A DNA stretch of 64,000 nucleotides from Kluyvera genomosp. 1 (GTDB taxonomy: Bacteria > Pseudomonadota > Gammaproteobacteria > Enterobacterales > Enterobacteriaceae), in NCBI RefSeq assembly GCF_001266615.1, contig NZ_LGHZ01000028.1, positions 1 through 64,000 of the forward strand, read 5' to 3'. The stretch's first letter is position 1, and each line of letters begins with the position of its first letter. This document shows positions 38,104 through 49,777 of the stretch, in pieces. The notes beneath the pieces are model-generated. The model saw only the letters and a program-made list of their open reading frames with translations, had not been told where the DNA came from and searched no databases. Position numbers and translations under genes: made by a program.

Positions 38104-39441
38104 ATGAGTCAACAACACACCACCCCGGCTTCCGGTCAGGGGATACTGGAGCGCGTGTTTAAACTGCGCGAACACGGCACAACGGCACGCACCGAAGTGA
38201 TCGCCGGTTTCACCACCTTCCTGACGATGGTCTACATCGTTTTCGTAAACCCGCAAATTCTTGGCGTCGCCGGGATGGACACCAGCGCGGTGTTCGTGAC
38301 GACCTGTCTGATTGCGGCGCTGGGCAGTATCCTGATGGGCGTATTCGCTAACCTGCCGGTGGCGCTGGCGCCAGCGATGGGTCTGAACGCCTTCTTCGCG
38401 TTTGTGGTGGTACAGGCCATGGGCCTGCCGTGGCAGGTAGGTATGGGTGCCATCTTCTGGGGTGCTGTGGGCCTGCTGCTGTTGACGATTTTCCGCGTGC
38501 GTTACTGGATGATTGCGAATATCCCGGTGAGCCTGCGTGTTGGTATTACCAGCGGTATCGGCCTGTTCATCGGCATGATGGGGCTGAAAAACGCCGGTGT
38601 TATCGTGGCTAACCAGGATACGCTGGTTTCTATTGGTAACCTGACGTCTCACAGCGTGCTGCTGGGTGTGCTGGGCTTCTTTATCATCGCGATTCTGGCA
38701 TCCCGTAATATCCATGCGGCGGTGCTGGTCTCTATCGTGGTGACGACTCTGCTGGGTTGGATGCTTGGTGATGTCCACTATAGCGGCATCGTATCTGCGC
38801 CACCGAGCATTACGACAGTGGTAGGCCAGGTAGATCTTGCTGGGTCATTTAACCTCGGCCTGGCGGGCGTCATTTTCTCCTTTATGCTGGTTAACCTGTT
38901 TGACTCCTCCGGTACGCTGATTGGCGTCACCGATAAAGCGGGTCTGGCTGATGAGAAGGGTAAATTCCCGCGCATGAAGCAGGCGCTGTTCGTGGATAGC
39001 GTTTCGTCTGTGGCTGGTTCCTTTATTGGTACCTCTTCCGTCACCGCCTATATCGAATCCTCTTCCGGCGTCTCCGTTGGCGGCCGTACTGGTCTGACGG
39101 CGGTGGTCGTGGGTCTGCTATTCCTGCTGGTTATCTTCTTGTCGCCTTTGGCGGGAATGGTTCCAGGCTACGCGGCGGCGGGTGCGCTGATTTACGTTGG
39201 CGTGCTGATGACCTCAAGCCTGTCGCGCGTGAAGTGGGATGACCTGACCGAAGCGGTTCCCGCGTTCATCACCGCGGTGATGATGCCGTTTAGCTTCTCG
39301 ATTACCGAAGGTATCGCGCTGGGCTTCATCTCTTACTGCATCATGAAAATCGGTACCGGTCGTTTCCGTGACCTCAGCCCGTGCGTGATTGTGGTTGCGC
39401 TGCTGTTTGTGCTGAAAATTGTGTTTATCGACGCCCACTAA
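38104..39441 (+). CDS. adeP: AdeP (PurP), adenine permease
   Basis: A 445-residue inner-membrane purine:proton symporter of the NCS2 family, AzgA-like group. About twelve to fourteen hydrophobic segments are present; conserved parts include AGFTTFLTMVYIVFVNPQILG, PAMGLNAFFAF and NLFDSSGTLIGVTDKAGL. E. coli AdeP imports adenine with high affinity. It is followed by a strong terminator. Confidence 0.96.
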   Translation: MSQQHTTPASGQGILERVFKLREHGTTARTEVIAGFTTFLTMVYIVFVNPQILGVAGMDTSAVFVTTCLIAALGSILMGVFANLPVALAPAMGLNAFFAFVVVQAMGLPWQVGMGAIFWGAVGLLLLTIFRVRYWMIANIPVSLRVGITSGIGLFIGMMGLKNAGVIVANQDTLVSIGNLTSHSVLLGVLGFFIIAILASRNIHAAVLVSIVVTTLLGWMLGDVHYSGIVSAPPSITTVVGQVDLAGSFNLGLAGVIFSFMLVNLFDSSGTLIGVTDKAGLADEKGKFPRMKQALFVDSVSSVAGSFIGTSSVTAYIESSSGVSVGGRTGLTAVVVGLLFLLVIFLSPLAGMVPGYAAAGALIYVGVLMTSSLSRVKWDDLTEAVPAFITAVMMPFSFSITEGIALGFISYCIMKIGTGRFRDLSPCVIVVALLFVLKIVFIDAH

Positions 39442-39496
39442 GGTGCGGTTTGTGGTCTCAGGTGGGCTTTGCTGACCTGAGCTACGGGAAATAAAG

Positions 39497-39528
39497 GCCC
39501 GGCAAGCGTTAACGCTGCCGGGCTTTTT
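39497..39528 (+). terminator. Terminator of adeP
   Basis: GCCCGGCA (39497-39504) pairs with TGCCGGGC (39516-39523) with an inner palindrome in the loop, followed by TTTTT. It lies between convergent adeP and chrR. Confidence 0.9.
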
Positions 39529-39530
39529 CT

Positions 39531-40097
39531 TTACGCTTTCACGCGCTGAATGTAATCGCCAAATGCGGTCAACTGTCCGGTCAGATGATCCAACGTACCT
39601 TGCTCAATCACTTCACCCAGCTGTGGATCGACTTTGTTCTGAATCACGCCGCCCATAAACTCCGGCTTGTTCATCACCATGGCATCGAGGAATACCAGGA
39701 TTTGACGCAGGTGATACTGGCAGCGTGCGCCGCCAATGGCGCCCATGGAGCTGGTCTGGATAAGCACCGGCTTACCGGCCAGCGGTTGATCCGGCAGGCG
39801 GGACAGCCAGTCGATGGCGTTCTTCAGGCCGCCTGGTACGGAGTAGTTATACTCCGGCGTGACGATGACCACGCCATCAGCCAGGCGAATTTGCTCAGCT
39901 AGCGCTTCAACACTTTGTGGGAATCCATCTTCTTGTTGCAGGTCAGCATCATACAGCGGGATATCGCCAATCGACGGCAGCGCAGAAACGCTCATGCCCG
40001 CCGGGGCGATTTTTGGCAGGGTGCGTGCAACCATACCGTTAAATGAACCTTTGCGCAGGCTTCCCAATAACGTAACAACTTTCAACGCTTCAGACAT
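39531..40097 (-). CDS. chrR: ChrR (YieF), NAD(P)H-dependent quinone/chromate reductase
   Basis: A 188-residue flavodoxin-like FMN enzyme. The FMN phosphate loop is LLGSLRKGSFNG (about residues 10-21) and the flavin ring region TPEYNYSVPGGLKNAIDW. E. coli ChrR (YieF) reduces quinones and chromate by two-electron steps, limiting oxidative stress. A good AGGAG ribosome site lies upstream of the start. Confidence 0.95.
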   Translation of the reverse strand: MSEALKVVTLLGSLRKGSFNGMVARTLPKIAPAGMSVSALPSIGDIPLYDADLQQEDGFPQSVEALAEQIRLADGVVIVTPEYNYSVPGGLKNAIDWLSRLPDQPLAGKPVLIQTSSMGAIGGARCQYHLRQILVFLDAMVMNKPEFMGGVIQNKVDPQLGEVIEQGTLDHLTGQLTAFGDYIQRVKA

Positions 40098-40135
40098 GAT
40101 TACTCCTTTGCATCATGAGGCTGTTTTCAGCCGAA

Positions 40136-40885
40136 TCAGTTGAGTATAAGCGCTTTCTCTGCCGGCAGGCTGGTGAATCTCATCACTCGCGCCGCAGGTT
40201 CATTGGCCCGCGTTTGTGCGTCTGGCAGACTGCGCCAGCCGTATTTGCCATCAAATTCCCATACTTTGAGTTTCTCAATAGAAGGGGAAACGGCGAGTGA
40301 CCAGGCCAGTACATCCTCAGCGTCACAAATCGCTTCGAGTTGGTCGGTTGTGGCGGAACGCAGGCGTCCTGAGCCAGGAAGCAATTGAAGTGCCTGCGGT
40401 GAGTCGATGTGCACATCGCCGGTCATTTTGAGCACGCTCTGACGCAGCGCAACCAACTGTACGCGCGCCTCGTGTGGATCGCTTTGGTTGTTAATCCACA
40501 GATTTTCATTGCTGGTAAATCGGTAGTTTTCCATCATTGTCGCCTGCGGCGTATTGCGCAGCACGCGCAGCAGTTCCATATCGAGGCCGCACTGGCCTTC
40601 GGTGGTCAGCGCTACACCAACAATATTGCCCGCATAGGCGATGGAAAAATCAGGTAGGTGGCTGTCTTTAAAGAAGGGTTTACCTTCTTTTTGCGTCACG
40701 ATTTCAGGAAGTTCGCTGATGCCATAAAGCATAAACAGCAGCTCGGCTAACAGCGCGCGCGACGCCAGAAAGCGAGTACGGCGATAGGCCGGCAGCTGAC
40801 GTGCGATATTGTGGCTGGTGGATGATAGCCTGACCGACAGTAGATGCCCGTCCTTGAGGATCCCTCTTGCAAAGTGCGTCGCCAT
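40136..40885 (-). CDS. yieE: YieE, 4'-phosphopantetheinyl transferase-like protein
   Basis: A 249-residue protein of the 4'-phosphopantetheinyl transferase superfamily. The metal-binding motif (G-[IV]-D-[VI]-E type) appears as CGLDMELLR near residue 130, preceded by FSIAYAGNIVGVAL. The usual second motif (W..KE) is not clear, as in other YieE-type proteins, so activity is uncertain. No carrier-protein genes are nearby. Confidence 0.85.
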   Translation of the reverse strand: MATHFARGILKDGHLLSVRLSSTSHNIARQLPAYRRTRFLASRALLAELLFMLYGISELPEIVTQKEGKPFFKDSHLPDFSIAYAGNIVGVALTTEGQCGLDMELLRVLRNTPQATMMENYRFTSNENLWINNQSDPHEARVQLVALRQSVLKMTGDVHIDSPQALQLLPGSGRLRSATTDQLEAICDAEDVLAWSLAVSPSIEKLKVWEFDGKYGWRSLPDAQTRANEPAARVMRFTSLPAEKALILN

Positions 40886-41042
40886 TTTTCGCTCCGTGAT
40901 TAATGGACTGTGGATATTACGAGAGTAACATTTACGCTAGCTATGATCAGGTTTTACTGCCTAAAAATGCGAATGAAAAGGGGTATTACGAGACTTTTAC
41001 ACTTCCCCTTAACTGAAACGCATTATTTTTACGAATAATGAG

Positions 41043-42002
41043 TCAGGAAACAGTGAGATATAAGGATTTGAGGGTTTCGCGCAGCCAAATGATTTTTGGG
41101 TTGTGGCTGTTTCGTTTATGCCAAAGCAGGGTAAACGGAACCAGTAATTTATCCAATTGCGCGGTTTCGAACGGCAGAGGCCTTGCGACCAGCGATAGCT
41201 GATGAAGCTGGTTATAGTATCGGCAATAGCGTGGTGCGGTGGCCAGCATAGCGTGATCCGGCTGGGCGGCCATAAACAGCGACTGCTCAAACCCTGGCAG
41301 GTTTAAGGCGATGTTGCGCTCACGCCCCATCTCCTGAAGGACATCGTCCAGTGCCCAGGTATCGCTTTGCTCCCAGCTGATACTGATATGCGGGTAGCGT
41401 AGAAACGTCTCCAGATTCCACTCTTCCTGGAGTGCTGGATGATCCTCGCGCAGCCAAACGCAGGGAAGATCGGAAAAAAGCACTTCATAATCAATCGACA
41501 GCGGCAGCAGGCTCAGCAGTTCGCGCGAGCGCGGGTGGCTTTCGCGCCCGGTAAAGCCGATATCTACCTCGCCGCGAATGATCGCATCAAGGGAGTCGTA
41601 GTCCCAGTTGCGGACTTTGATCGTCGCCTGGGGATAACGCTGGTAGATCTGCTGCGAGAGCGCATTGAACATGATCATCACCAGCGGTGTTTCGGCCACC
41701 AGATCAAACTTCAGTCCGCGCGGTGTTTCATGATTTGGCTTATCCAGCAGCTGGTTGCCCATTTGCATCCACTCCGCCAGGCTCTGCTCCATACTGAGCA
41801 TCAGCGGTGTGGGGGTGAGCCCCAGCGGGGTGTTCACAAACAGTGGATCGTCAAACCAGACCCGCAGCTTCGACAGTGATTTACTGACCGCCGAGGGCGT
41901 GACGTTCATCCGTTTAGCGGTTTTGGTCACGCTACGTTCCTGCATCAGAAGCTGCAGGCAGAGCAGTAAATTAAGATCGAGACTGCTGAGGGATTTCTTC
42001 AT
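41043..42002 (-). CDS. yidZ: YidZ, LysR-type regulator
   Basis: A 319-residue LysR-family protein. The N-terminal winged helix-turn-helix ([36 protein letters not shown], split over about residues 8-44) is followed by the periplasmic-binding-like effector domain. E. coli YidZ has been linked to growth under nitric oxide stress. I chose the ATG at 42002 (MKKSLSSLD) by family length; it lies 32 bp inside the end of mdtL. Confidence 0.93.
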   Translation of the reverse strand: MKKSLSSLDLNLLLCLQLLMQERSVTKTAKRMNVTPSAVSKSLSKLRVWFDDPLFVNTPLGLTPTPLMLSMEQSLAEWMQMGNQLLDKPNHETPRGLKFDLVAETPLVMIMFNALSQQIYQRYPQATIKVRNWDYDSLDAIIRGEVDIGFTGRESHPRSRELLSLLPLSIDYEVLFSDLPCVWLREDHPALQEEWNLETFLRYPHISISWEQSDTWALDDVLQEMGRERNIALNLPGFEQSLFMAAQPDHAMLATAPRYCRYYNQLHQLSLVARPLPFETAQLDKLLVPFTLLWHKRNSHNPKIIWLRETLKSLYLTVS

Positions 42003-43152
42003 GAGCGGACGCAGACCGGTTAGGAGCAACAATGAGAATTAACAGGATGCTCACTATGCTACAGCCAATCAGAATCCCGATCAGCATATTCAGCGCGTCA
42101 AAGCCGAGGATAGCGGCTAGCCAAATCCACAGCGATGAACCGCAAACCTGCGCAATGCCCAGCGCTGAGCTGGCCACCCCCGCGCGCAGTGAGAAAGGGC
42201 CCAGCGCCTGGCTCATGGCGACACCAAAACCAACCGAGAAACCGGCACAGATTAAGGTTAATCCCAATAGCTTCACGGCATGGGTATTGGAGAGTGTTAA
42301 CACGATGCCCGCGGCCAGAAATAGCGCTTGTGAAGTCAGCATCAAGGTCCGGGGCTTGAATAGGCTCAGGGCGAACGGCGTGGAGAACGATACTGCCATA
42401 CTGATGCCGGCCGTCATTGCCATAGTGGTGGCGTACTCTCCGCGATCAAAACCCATCACCTCCATCAGTAACACCGGTGAGGTGTTCACGAAGGTTAGGA
42501 TCACCGACACGCTGAGGGTCGTAATCGCAAGGCGGCTGAGGAAAAAGCGGTTTAACAACGACTCGGCGCCACGCTCCGTTGGCGTTGCGGTCTGTAAAGC
42601 TGCTGGGCGCGATTCTCGCAGGATAAATACCGACAGCAGGCATACAGCCACCCCCATGCCAATCATCGTGTAGAACAGGCTCTGCCACGGGTATTTGAGC
42701 ATGATCAGATGCCCCATCACCGGCGCTAATACCGGAACGATGCAGGTGATGCCGTTAAGTAGAGAGAGCACTTTTGCCCGACGGCGATCGTCCAGCGTAT
42801 CGCGCAAGATGGCAAACGCCACCACGTAACAGCAGCCCGCGCCAATGCCTTGAATAAAGCGACCTATCAGGAACGGCGTGCCGCTTTCAGCCATCGAACA
42901 GAGCGCGGAGGCGAGAATATAGATAACCGCACCAACGATGGCGACCGGCTTGCGTCCAGACTGATCGGCCACTTTACCGGCAAACAGCATGGCCGTTGCC
43001 ATCCCGGCCAGATAGACCGAAAACGCGATATGCAATTGCGCTTCGCTGGCCTGTAAATCAGCAGCAATACGGGGTAATCCCACCAGATACATATCAATTC
43101 CGGCGGGATACAGGAGAACCAGGGCAAAACTGCAGATCAGAAAGCGCGTCAT
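41971..43152 (-). CDS. mdtL: MdtL, MFS multidrug efflux protein
   Basis: A 393-residue DHA1-type (12-helix) major facilitator antiporter. The loop 2-3 motif is [13 protein letters not shown] (about residues 58-70), and the antiporter motif C is in [10 protein letters not shown]. coli MdtL confers chloramphenicol resistance when overproduced. In E. coli it follows tnaB; here the tna operon is absent and a GNAT gene lies upstream. The 3' end overlaps yidZ by 32 bp. Confidence 0.95.
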   Translation of the reverse strand: MTRFLICSFALVLLYPAGIDMYLVGLPRIAADLQASEAQLHIAFSVYLAGMATAMLFAGKVADQSGRKPVAIVGAVIYILASALCSMAESGTPFLIGRFIQGIGAGCCYVVAFAILRDTLDDRRRAKVLSLLNGITCIVPVLAPVMGHLIMLKYPWQSLFYTMIGMGVAVCLLSVFILRESRPAALQTATPTERGAESLLNRFFLSRLAITTLSVSVILTFVNTSPVLLMEVMGFDRGEYATTMAMTAGISMAVSFSTPFALSLFKPRTLMLTSQALFLAAGIVLTLSNTHAVKLLGLTLICAGFSVGFGVAMSQALGPFSLRAGVASSALGIAQVCGSSLWIWLAAILGFDALNMLIGILIGCSIVSILLILIVAPNRSASAHEEIPQQSRS

Positions 43153-43246
43153 AGCAACCTCATCAGGAATGTGGCGCTAAGCATACGGGGAGAGCGTCTG
43201 TGGCACGAGTTGCCATTTGGACAACCGTGATTTCCTGGCAGGAAAC

Positions 43247-43654
43247 TTACTTCCAGACTCGTGCCATTCCTTCACTTTCCGGGCGAACGGATTCGAAACC
43301 AAATTTAGCGTACAGTTCGGGAACATCAGCAACTAACGAAACATAAGAGCCCTTGAAAGCATTGGCATTAAGCCAATGAATGAGTGCCTCCATAACTTTG
43401 CGGCCTAAGCCTTTTCCCTGATGCGCGGGATCAACGGCGATATCGACAATTTCGAAGTTCAGCGCGCCATCACCGACGATGCGGCCCATTCCCACGGGAA
43501 TGCCTTGCCACAGAATATGCACGCCGTAGCAGCTGCGAGGGAGCCCTATTTTGGCGGCCGCAAGAGGACGGGGCGAAAGTCCAGAAATCTGGCGTAGGCG
43601 GCAAAAGTCTTCAGCGTTAGGAACGGTTTCGATCAGGGTATATTCAGCTGTCAT
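43247..43654 (-). CDS. GNAT-family N-acetyltransferase
   Basis: A 135-residue single-domain GNAT acetyltransferase. The acetyl-CoA loop (motif A) is VDIAVDPAHQGKGLGRKVME (about residues 70-89), with Q-G-K-G-L-G in the pyrophosphate-binding position; the C-terminal YAKFGFESV is motif B. The acceptor is unknown. It is absent at this site in E. coli K-12, where tnaCAB lies between mnmE and mdtL. It is monocistronic by spacing, with 94 bp to mdtL. Confidence 0.88.
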   Translation of the reverse strand: MTAEYTLIETVPNAEDFCRLRQISGLSPRPLAAAKIGLPRSCYGVHILWQGIPVGMGRIVGDGALNFEIVDIAVDPAHQGKGLGRKVMEALIHWLNANAFKGSYVSLVADVPELYAKFGFESVRPESEGMARVWK

Positions 43655-43735
43655 TACGGTTACCTGTTTTACATGGATAGTGAGTTTTAGCAGGCTTTTT
43701 CTGATGCAGGCAAGGCAGGGAGAGGGAAAAGAAAA

Positions 43736-43768
43736 ACGCCGGAATCAGGCTTAATGCGATTCCGGCGT
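43736..43768 (-). terminator. Terminator of mnmE
   Basis: ACGCCGGAATC (43736-43746) pairs with GATTCCGGCGT (43758-43768); on the minus strand the stem is followed by TTTTTCTTTT. Confidence 0.92.
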
Positions 43769-43774
43769 AATGAC

Positions 43775-45139
43775 TTATTTACCGATACAGAAGCTGGAGA
43801 AAATCCGTCCCAGCAGGTCGTCGGAGGTAAACTCGCCGGTTATCTCGCTCAGGCACTGTTGAGACAGGCGCAGCTCTTCTGCTAGCAGTTCACCTGCCCA
43901 GGCGCCCAGCAGCTGCGCTTTACCCTGTTGCAAGTGCTCTGCGGCGTCTGACAGTGCCTGCAGATGGCGACGACGCGCCAGGAAGCCGCCTTCCATATTG
44001 GTTTCAAAGCCCATGCTCTGCTTGAGATGGTTTCGCAGCACGTCAACGCCTTCACCGGTGCGCGCGGAAAGGCGTACAAGTGAGTGGCCATTTACTTCGC
44101 TAAGGCCCAACGTCTCACCGGTAATGTCCGCTTTGTTACGCACCACGGTGATCGGGAGCGTTTTCGGCAGGCGGGCGATAAAGTCCGGCCAAATCTCCGC
44201 TGGGTCGGTGGCGTCGGTAGTGGTGCCATCAACCATAAACAGCACGCGGTCGGCCTGTTCGATTTCCTGCCAGGCGCGTTCGATACCGATACGCTCCACT
44301 TCATCGCTCGCCTCGCGTAGCCCGGCGGTATCGATAATGTGCAGCGGCATGCCATCGATATGAATATGTTCACGTAGTACGTCGCGGGTCGTACCGGCGA
44401 TATCGGTGACGATGGCTGCTTCACGGCCGGCCAGCGCGTTCAGCAGGCTCGATTTCCCGGCGTTTGGACGCCCGGCGATGACCACTTTCATCCCTTCACG
44501 CAGCAGACTGCCCTGACGGGCTTCTGCGCGAACGGCATCGAGATCGGCAATCACGTTATTCAGCTGGGCTTCGATTTTACCGTCAGAGAGAAAGTCGATC
44601 TCTTCATCCGGGAAATCGATAGCTGCTTCGACAAAGATGCGCAGGTGAGTGAGTGCTTCCACAAGGTGGTTAACGCGGGTAGAGAATGCACCCTGCAGCG
44701 AGTTCAGCGCAGAACGTGCCGCCTGCTCTGAGCTGGCATCAATCAGGTCGGCAATTGCCTCAGCCTGAGCCAGATCGAGCTTGTCGTTTAAAAATGCGCG
44801 CTCGGAGAATTCACCGGGTTTAGCGATACGCACGCCCGGCAGCGTCAGAATGCGTTTAAGCAGCAAATCGAGAATCACCGGGCCGCCGTGGCCCTGGAGT
44901 TCCAACACATCTTCACCGGTAAAGGAGTTAGGGCCGGGGAACCACAGCGCAATCCCCTGATCCAGCGCACTGCCGTCACCGTCTTTGAACGGCAGATAGT
45001 CGGCATAGCGTGGCTTCGGCAGCTTACCTAACACGGCCTGCGCGACGTCGCGCGCCTTCAGACCGGAGATACGCAAAATGCCCACGCCACCGCGTCCCGG
45101 TGGGGTTGCCTGGGCGACAATAGTGTCGTTATGGCTCAT
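43775..45139 (-). CDS. mnmE: MnmE (TrmE), tRNA-modifying GTPase
   Basis: A 454-residue GTPase acting with MnmG on uridine 34. The N-terminal folate-binding domain (about 1-120) is followed by a helical domain with the inserted G domain: G1 [10 protein letters not shown] (near 226), G2 [10 protein letters not shown]3 DTAG, G4 NKAD. The C-terminal CIGK with its catalytic cysteine is intact. Length equals E. coli MnmE. Confidence 0.98.
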   Translation of the reverse strand: MSHNDTIVAQATPPGRGGVGILRISGLKARDVAQAVLGKLPKPRYADYLPFKDGDGSALDQGIALWFPGPNSFTGEDVLELQGHGGPVILDLLLKRILTLPGVRIAKPGEFSERAFLNDKLDLAQAEAIADLIDASSEQAARSALNSLQGAFSTRVNHLVEALTHLRIFVEAAIDFPDEEIDFLSDGKIEAQLNNVIADLDAVRAEARQGSLLREGMKVVIAGRPNAGKSSLLNALAGREAAIVTDIAGTTRDVLREHIHIDGMPLHIIDTAGLREASDEVERIGIERAWQEIEQADRVLFMVDGTTTDATDPAEIWPDFIARLPKTLPITVVRNKADITGETLGLSEVNGHSLVRLSARTGEGVDVLRNHLKQSMGFETNMEGGFLARRRHLQALSDAAEHLQQGKAQLLGAWAGELLAEELRLSQQCLSEITGEFTSDDLLGRIFSSFCIGK

Positions 45140-45167
45140 GGTTAGTCTCTACGTTGTTGCAATAAAA

Positions 45168-45189
45168 AAGGCGGTCATTAGACCGCCTT
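45168..45189 (-). terminator. Hairpin/terminator between yidC and mnmE
   Basis: AAGGCGGTC (45168-45176) pairs with GACCGCCTT (45181-45189) around ATTA; the minus strand continues with TTTTTTATT. It ends rpmH-rnpA-yidD-yidC transcription at least partly. Confidence 0.88.
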
Positions 45190-45214
45190 CCATTTTAGCG
45201 CTTACTGCACCGAA

Positions 45215-46861
45215 TCAGGATTTTTTCTTCTCGCGGCTATGCAGGCCACGTTTTTCCAGACCACGGTAAATCAGCTGCTGCTGAATAATGGTTACCAGGT
45301 TGCTGACGATATAGTAAACCACCAGACCGGATGGGAACCACAGGAAGAACACCGTGAAGATGACCGGCATAAAGGTCATGATCTTCTGCTGCATCGGGTC
45401 GGTTACCGTGGTCGGAGACATCTTCTGAATGAAGAACATCGTCGCGCCCATGATGATCGGCAGGATGTAGTACGGGTCTTGTGCTGACAGGTCATGAATC
45501 CACAGGATGAACGGCGCATGACGCAGTTCAACGGATGCACTCAGCATGTAGTACAGCGCAAGGAAGATTGGCATCTGAATAATCAGCGGGAAGCAGCCAC
45601 CCAGTGGGTTCACTTTTTCCGCTTTATACAGGGCCATCATTTCCTGGCTTTGACGCTGTTTGTCGTCACCCAGACGCTCACGCATTGCCTGAATTTTCGG
45701 CTGCAGCATACGCATCTTCGCCATGGAGGTGTACTGCGCTTTAGTCAGCGGGTACATGATGCCACGAACGATAAAGGTGATAACGATGATGGAGAAGCCC
45801 CAGTTGCCCAGGAAGCTATGGATCCATTTCAGCAGTTTGAACAGCGGCTGAGAGATGAACCACAGCCAGCCGTAGTCAACGGTCAGATCCAGGTGTGGCG
45901 CAACGGCTGCCATTTTGTCCTGAATGGCTGGGCCGACCCACAGGGTGCTGTTCAGCTTATCAACCTGGCCTGGTTGAACCAGAACCGGCTGAGATTTGTA
46001 ACCAATCGCCACGACGCCGTTACCGAGGTTAGCGGTGTAGAGGTTATTGGTACCTTTGTTTTCTGGAACCCATGCAGTAGTGAAGTACTGCTGCAGCATT
46101 GCCACCCAACCGTTCTGGGTATTGGTGCTCAGGTTTTCGTTATCAACGATCGTATCGAATTTGTATTTTTCATATTTCGAATCGGAAGTTGAGTACGCCG
46201 CTCCGCGGAAGGTGTGCATGGTAGACAGGCCACCGGTCTGGGTATCGCGACTGGTTGGCAGCGCAGCGGTTTGCTTGAGCTGGCCGAAGGTCGAGATTTC
46301 CAGCGGTTTGTCGCTGACGTTCTGCACGTTGTAGCCAACGTTCACCGCATAATCACCGCGTTTCAGAGTGAAGGTTTTGGTGAAGACGTTGCCCGCTTTA
46401 TCGGTATAGGTCAGTGGAATGACGAGTTCATTCTGACCGTCAGCCAGTACAAACGCATCTTTATCAACGTTATACAGCGGACGAGGGCCATTAGCCGGGT
46501 TATCCGGGCCGTCACGACCGGTTAAGCCGCTCTGCGCCTGATAGATAAACTGTGGTGTGGTTTCCAGTAACTGGAACGGTTCGTCAGATTTCAGTGCTTT
46601 CGGGTAAGCCGGAAGCAGTGCCTGCTCAACATCACCACCGCGGGTGTTGATGGTCAGCTCAAGCACATCAGTTTTAACCGTGATCAGTTTCCCTTGGCCA
46701 CTGGCCGGTACGCCCTGGTCTGCGGCGCTACCCGCTGCTGTGGTCGTAGTCTGCGTGGTCTGCTGCTGGGTCTGAGGATTGTTATCCTGCTCCCAGGCTT
46801 GCCAGATCATGAAAGACACGAACAACAAAGCGATGATAAGAAGATTGCGTTGCGAATCCAT
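45215..46861 (-). CDS. yidC: YidC, membrane protein insertase
   Basis: A 548-residue inner-membrane insertase of the YidC/Oxa1/Alb3 family. It has an N-terminal membrane anchor (about residues 6-20), a large periplasmic P1 domain (about 25-340), then five helices with the hydrophilic groove. Conserved parts include [21 protein letters not shown] and [20 protein letters not shown]. It works alone or with SecYEG and inserts F0 c and a. It follows yidD by 2 bp. Confidence 0.98.
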   Translation of the reverse strand: MDSQRNLLIIALLFVSFMIWQAWEQDNNPQTQQQTTQTTTTAAGSAADQGVPASGQGKLITVKTDVLELTINTRGGDVEQALLPAYPKALKSDEPFQLLETTPQFIYQAQSGLTGRDGPDNPANGPRPLYNVDKDAFVLADGQNELVIPLTYTDKAGNVFTKTFTLKRGDYAVNVGYNVQNVSDKPLEISTFGQLKQTAALPTSRDTQTGGLSTMHTFRGAAYSTSDSKYEKYKFDTIVDNENLSTNTQNGWVAMLQQYFTTAWVPENKGTNNLYTANLGNGVVAIGYKSQPVLVQPGQVDKLNSTLWVGPAIQDKMAAVAPHLDLTVDYGWLWFISQPLFKLLKWIHSFLGNWGFSIIVITFIVRGIMYPLTKAQYTSMAKMRMLQPKIQAMRERLGDDKQRQSQEMMALYKAEKVNPLGGCFPLIIQMPIFLALYYMLSASVELRHAPFILWIHDLSAQDPYYILPIIMGATMFFIQKMSPTTVTDPMQQKIMTFMPVIFTVFFLWFPSGLVVYYIVSNLVTIIQQQLIYRGLEKRGLHSREKKKS

Positions 46862-46863
46862 CG

Positions 46864-47121
46864 TTAGTGTTCTCTGGTATCAAATGGTCCAGGCGGGACG
46901 GGGTCGTCACCACCAGGGTGTAAAGGGTGGCATTTTAATACGCGTTTCACTGTCAACCAACTGCCTTTTATCACTCCAAACCTGCGCAATGCCTCAATTC
47001 CGTACTGAGAACAGGTTGGCGTGAAACGGCAATGCGGCCCGAGTAGCGGACTAATCAGGCGCTGATAGACCCGAATCAGGCCTATCAGGAGCCGGGAGAT
47101 AGGCGACAGTGACGGCGCCAT
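46864..47121 (-). CDS. yidD: YidD, membrane protein insertion efficiency factor
   Basis: An 85-residue protein with the three conserved cysteines of the YidD family ([21 protein letters not shown]) and an N-terminal amphipathic helix that binds the inner membrane. It helps YidC-dependent insertion. Its start overlaps the end of rnpA by 37 bp, the usual arrangement. Confidence 0.96.
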   Translation of the reverse strand: MAPSLSPISRLLIGLIRVYQRLISPLLGPHCRFTPTCSQYGIEALRRFGVIKGSWLTVKRVLKCHPLHPGGDDPVPPGPFDTREH

Positions 47122-47444
47122 AATTTTTCCAACGCTTCCGAGAGAGCACGGTTATCGAGATCGGCAACCCCTTTCTTCGCCACCACCACGAAATCCATAG
47201 GCGGGAGTTCATGCTGACGTAAACGGAAACTTTCACGCGTCAGACGTTTAATCCGATTGCGTTCATGTGCGCGTTTGACGTTTTTCTTGGCGACGGTAAG
47301 ACCGATGCGGGGATGCCCCAGCGAATTTAGGCGGCCGAGAATGGTGATTTGCGGCGTGCCAGCCCGTTGTGGCTGCTGGAAGACGAATGTGAAATGATTG
47401 GGAGTTAACAAACGTAACTCCCTGGGAAATGCTAGCTTAACCAC
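47085..47444 (-). CDS. rnpA: RnpA, protein subunit of RNase P
   Basis: A 119-residue basic protein that binds the catalytic RNA M1 and the pre-tRNA leader. The family RNR motif is [18 protein letters not shown] (about residues 55-72). Length equals E. coli RnpA. It lies directly behind rpmH. Confidence 0.98.
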   Translation of the reverse strand: MVKLAFPRELRLLTPNHFTFVFQQPQRAGTPQITILGRLNSLGHPRIGLTVAKKNVKRAHERNRIKRLTRESFRLRQHELPPMDFVVVAKKGVADLDNRALSEALEKLWRRHCRLSPGS

Positions 47445-47461
47445 TCGAAGGGTTAGCTTTA

Positions 47462-48375
<914 letters not shown>

Positions 48376-49773
48376 GTGTCACTTTCGCTTTGGCAGCAAT
48401 GTCTTGCCCGATTGCAGGATGAGTTACCAGCCACAGAATTCAGCATGTGGATCCGCCCATTGCAGGCGGAACTAAGCGATAACACGCTGGCACTGTATGC
48501 GCCAAACCGTTTTGTGCTTGATTGGGTACGGGATAAATACCTCAATAACATCAACGGACTGTTGAATGATTTCTGCGGTGCAGACGCCCCGCAGCTGCGT
48601 TTTGAGGTTGGCACCAAGCCCGTCACTCAGACTCTGAAAGAGACCGCCAGCGTGAGCGCTCCGGCCCAGGCTGCGCAGGTTTATGCGCCACGCGTGGCCC
48701 CGGCGCCGCGTGCCGGCTGGGATAACGTCCCGGCACCTGCAGAGCCGTCCTACCGCTCCAACGTCAACGTTAAGCATACCTTTGATAACTTCGTTGAAGG
48801 TAAATCGAACCAGTTGGCCCGTGCGGCAGCGCGTCAGGTTGCGGACAACCCAGGCGGCGCCTATAACCCACTGTTCCTGTACGGCGGTACCGGTCTTGGT
48901 AAAACGCACTTGCTGCATGCGGTCGGTAACGGCATTATTGCCCGTAAACCGAATGCCAAAGTGGTGTATATGCACTCCGAACGCTTTGTACAGGACATGG
49001 TAAAAGCCCTGCAAAACAACGCGATCGAAGAGTTTAAACGCTACTATCGCTCCGTTGATGCGCTGCTTATCGATGACATTCAATTCTTTGCCAACAAAGA
49101 ACGATCCCAGGAAGAGTTTTTCCACACCTTTAACGCCCTGCTGGAAGGCAATCAGCAGATCATCCTCACCTCGGATCGCTATCCGAAAGAGATCAATGGC
49201 GTTGAGGATCGTTTAAAATCCCGCTTCGGCTGGGGGCTGACCGTCGCCATCGAACCTCCTGAGCTTGAGACCCGCGTCGCTATCCTGATGAAAAAAGCCG
49301 ACGAAAATGATATTCGTCTGCCTGGCGAGGTGGCGTTCTTTATCGCCAAGCGTCTACGCTCTAACGTGCGTGAACTTGAAGGGGCGCTGAACCGCGTTAT
49401 CGCCAACGCCAATTTTACCGGCCGGGCGATCACCATCGATTTCGTGCGTGAAGCACTGCGCGATCTGTTAGCGCTGCAGGAAAAGCTGGTCACCATCGAC
49501 AATATCCAGAAGACGGTGGCGGAGTATTACAAAATCAAAATTGCGGACCTGCTCTCCAAGCGACGTTCTCGCTCGGTTGCGCGTCCGCGCCAGATGGCGA
49601 TGGCGTTGGCGAAAGAGCTCACCAACCACAGTCTGCCGGAGATTGGCGATGCGTTTGGTGGCCGTGACCATACCACCGTGCTGCACGCCTGCCGTAAGAT
49701 TGAGCAGCTGCGTGAAGAAAGCCACGATATCAAAGAAGACTTTTCCAATTTAATCAGAACATTGTCGTCGTGA
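48376..49773 (+). CDS. dnaA: DnaA, replication initiator
   Basis: A 465-residue AAA+ initiator that binds oriC boxes and opens the origin. Domain I (about 1-85) starts [13 protein letters not shown]; a short linker follows; domain III has Walker [10 protein letters not shown] and Walker [10 protein letters not shown]; domain IV (about 370-465) has the DnaA signature [16 protein letters not shown]. It starts with GTG at 48376, as in E. coli, behind GGAG (48366-48369). Confidence 0.98.
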   Translation: MSLSLWQQCLARLQDELPATEFSMWIRPLQAELSDNTLALYAPNRFVLDWVRDKYLNNINGLLNDFCGADAPQLRFEVGTKPVTQTLKETASVSAPAQAAQVYAPRVAPAPRAGWDNVPAPAEPSYRSNVNVKHTFDNFVEGKSNQLARAAARQVADNPGGAYNPLFLYGGTGLGKTHLLHAVGNGIIARKPNAKVVYMHSERFVQDMVKALQNNAIEEFKRYYRSVDALLIDDIQFFANKERSQEEFFHTFNALLEGNQQIILTSDRYPKEINGVEDRLKSRFGWGLTVAIEPPELETRVAILMKKADENDIRLPGEVAFFIAKRLRSNVRELEGALNRVIANANFTGRAITIDFVREALRDLLALQEKLVTIDNIQKTVAEYYKIKIADLLSKRRSRSVARPRQMAMALAKELTNHSLPEIGDAFGGRDHTTVLHACRKIEQLREESHDIKEDFSNLIRTLSS

Positions 49774-49777
49774 TCCT

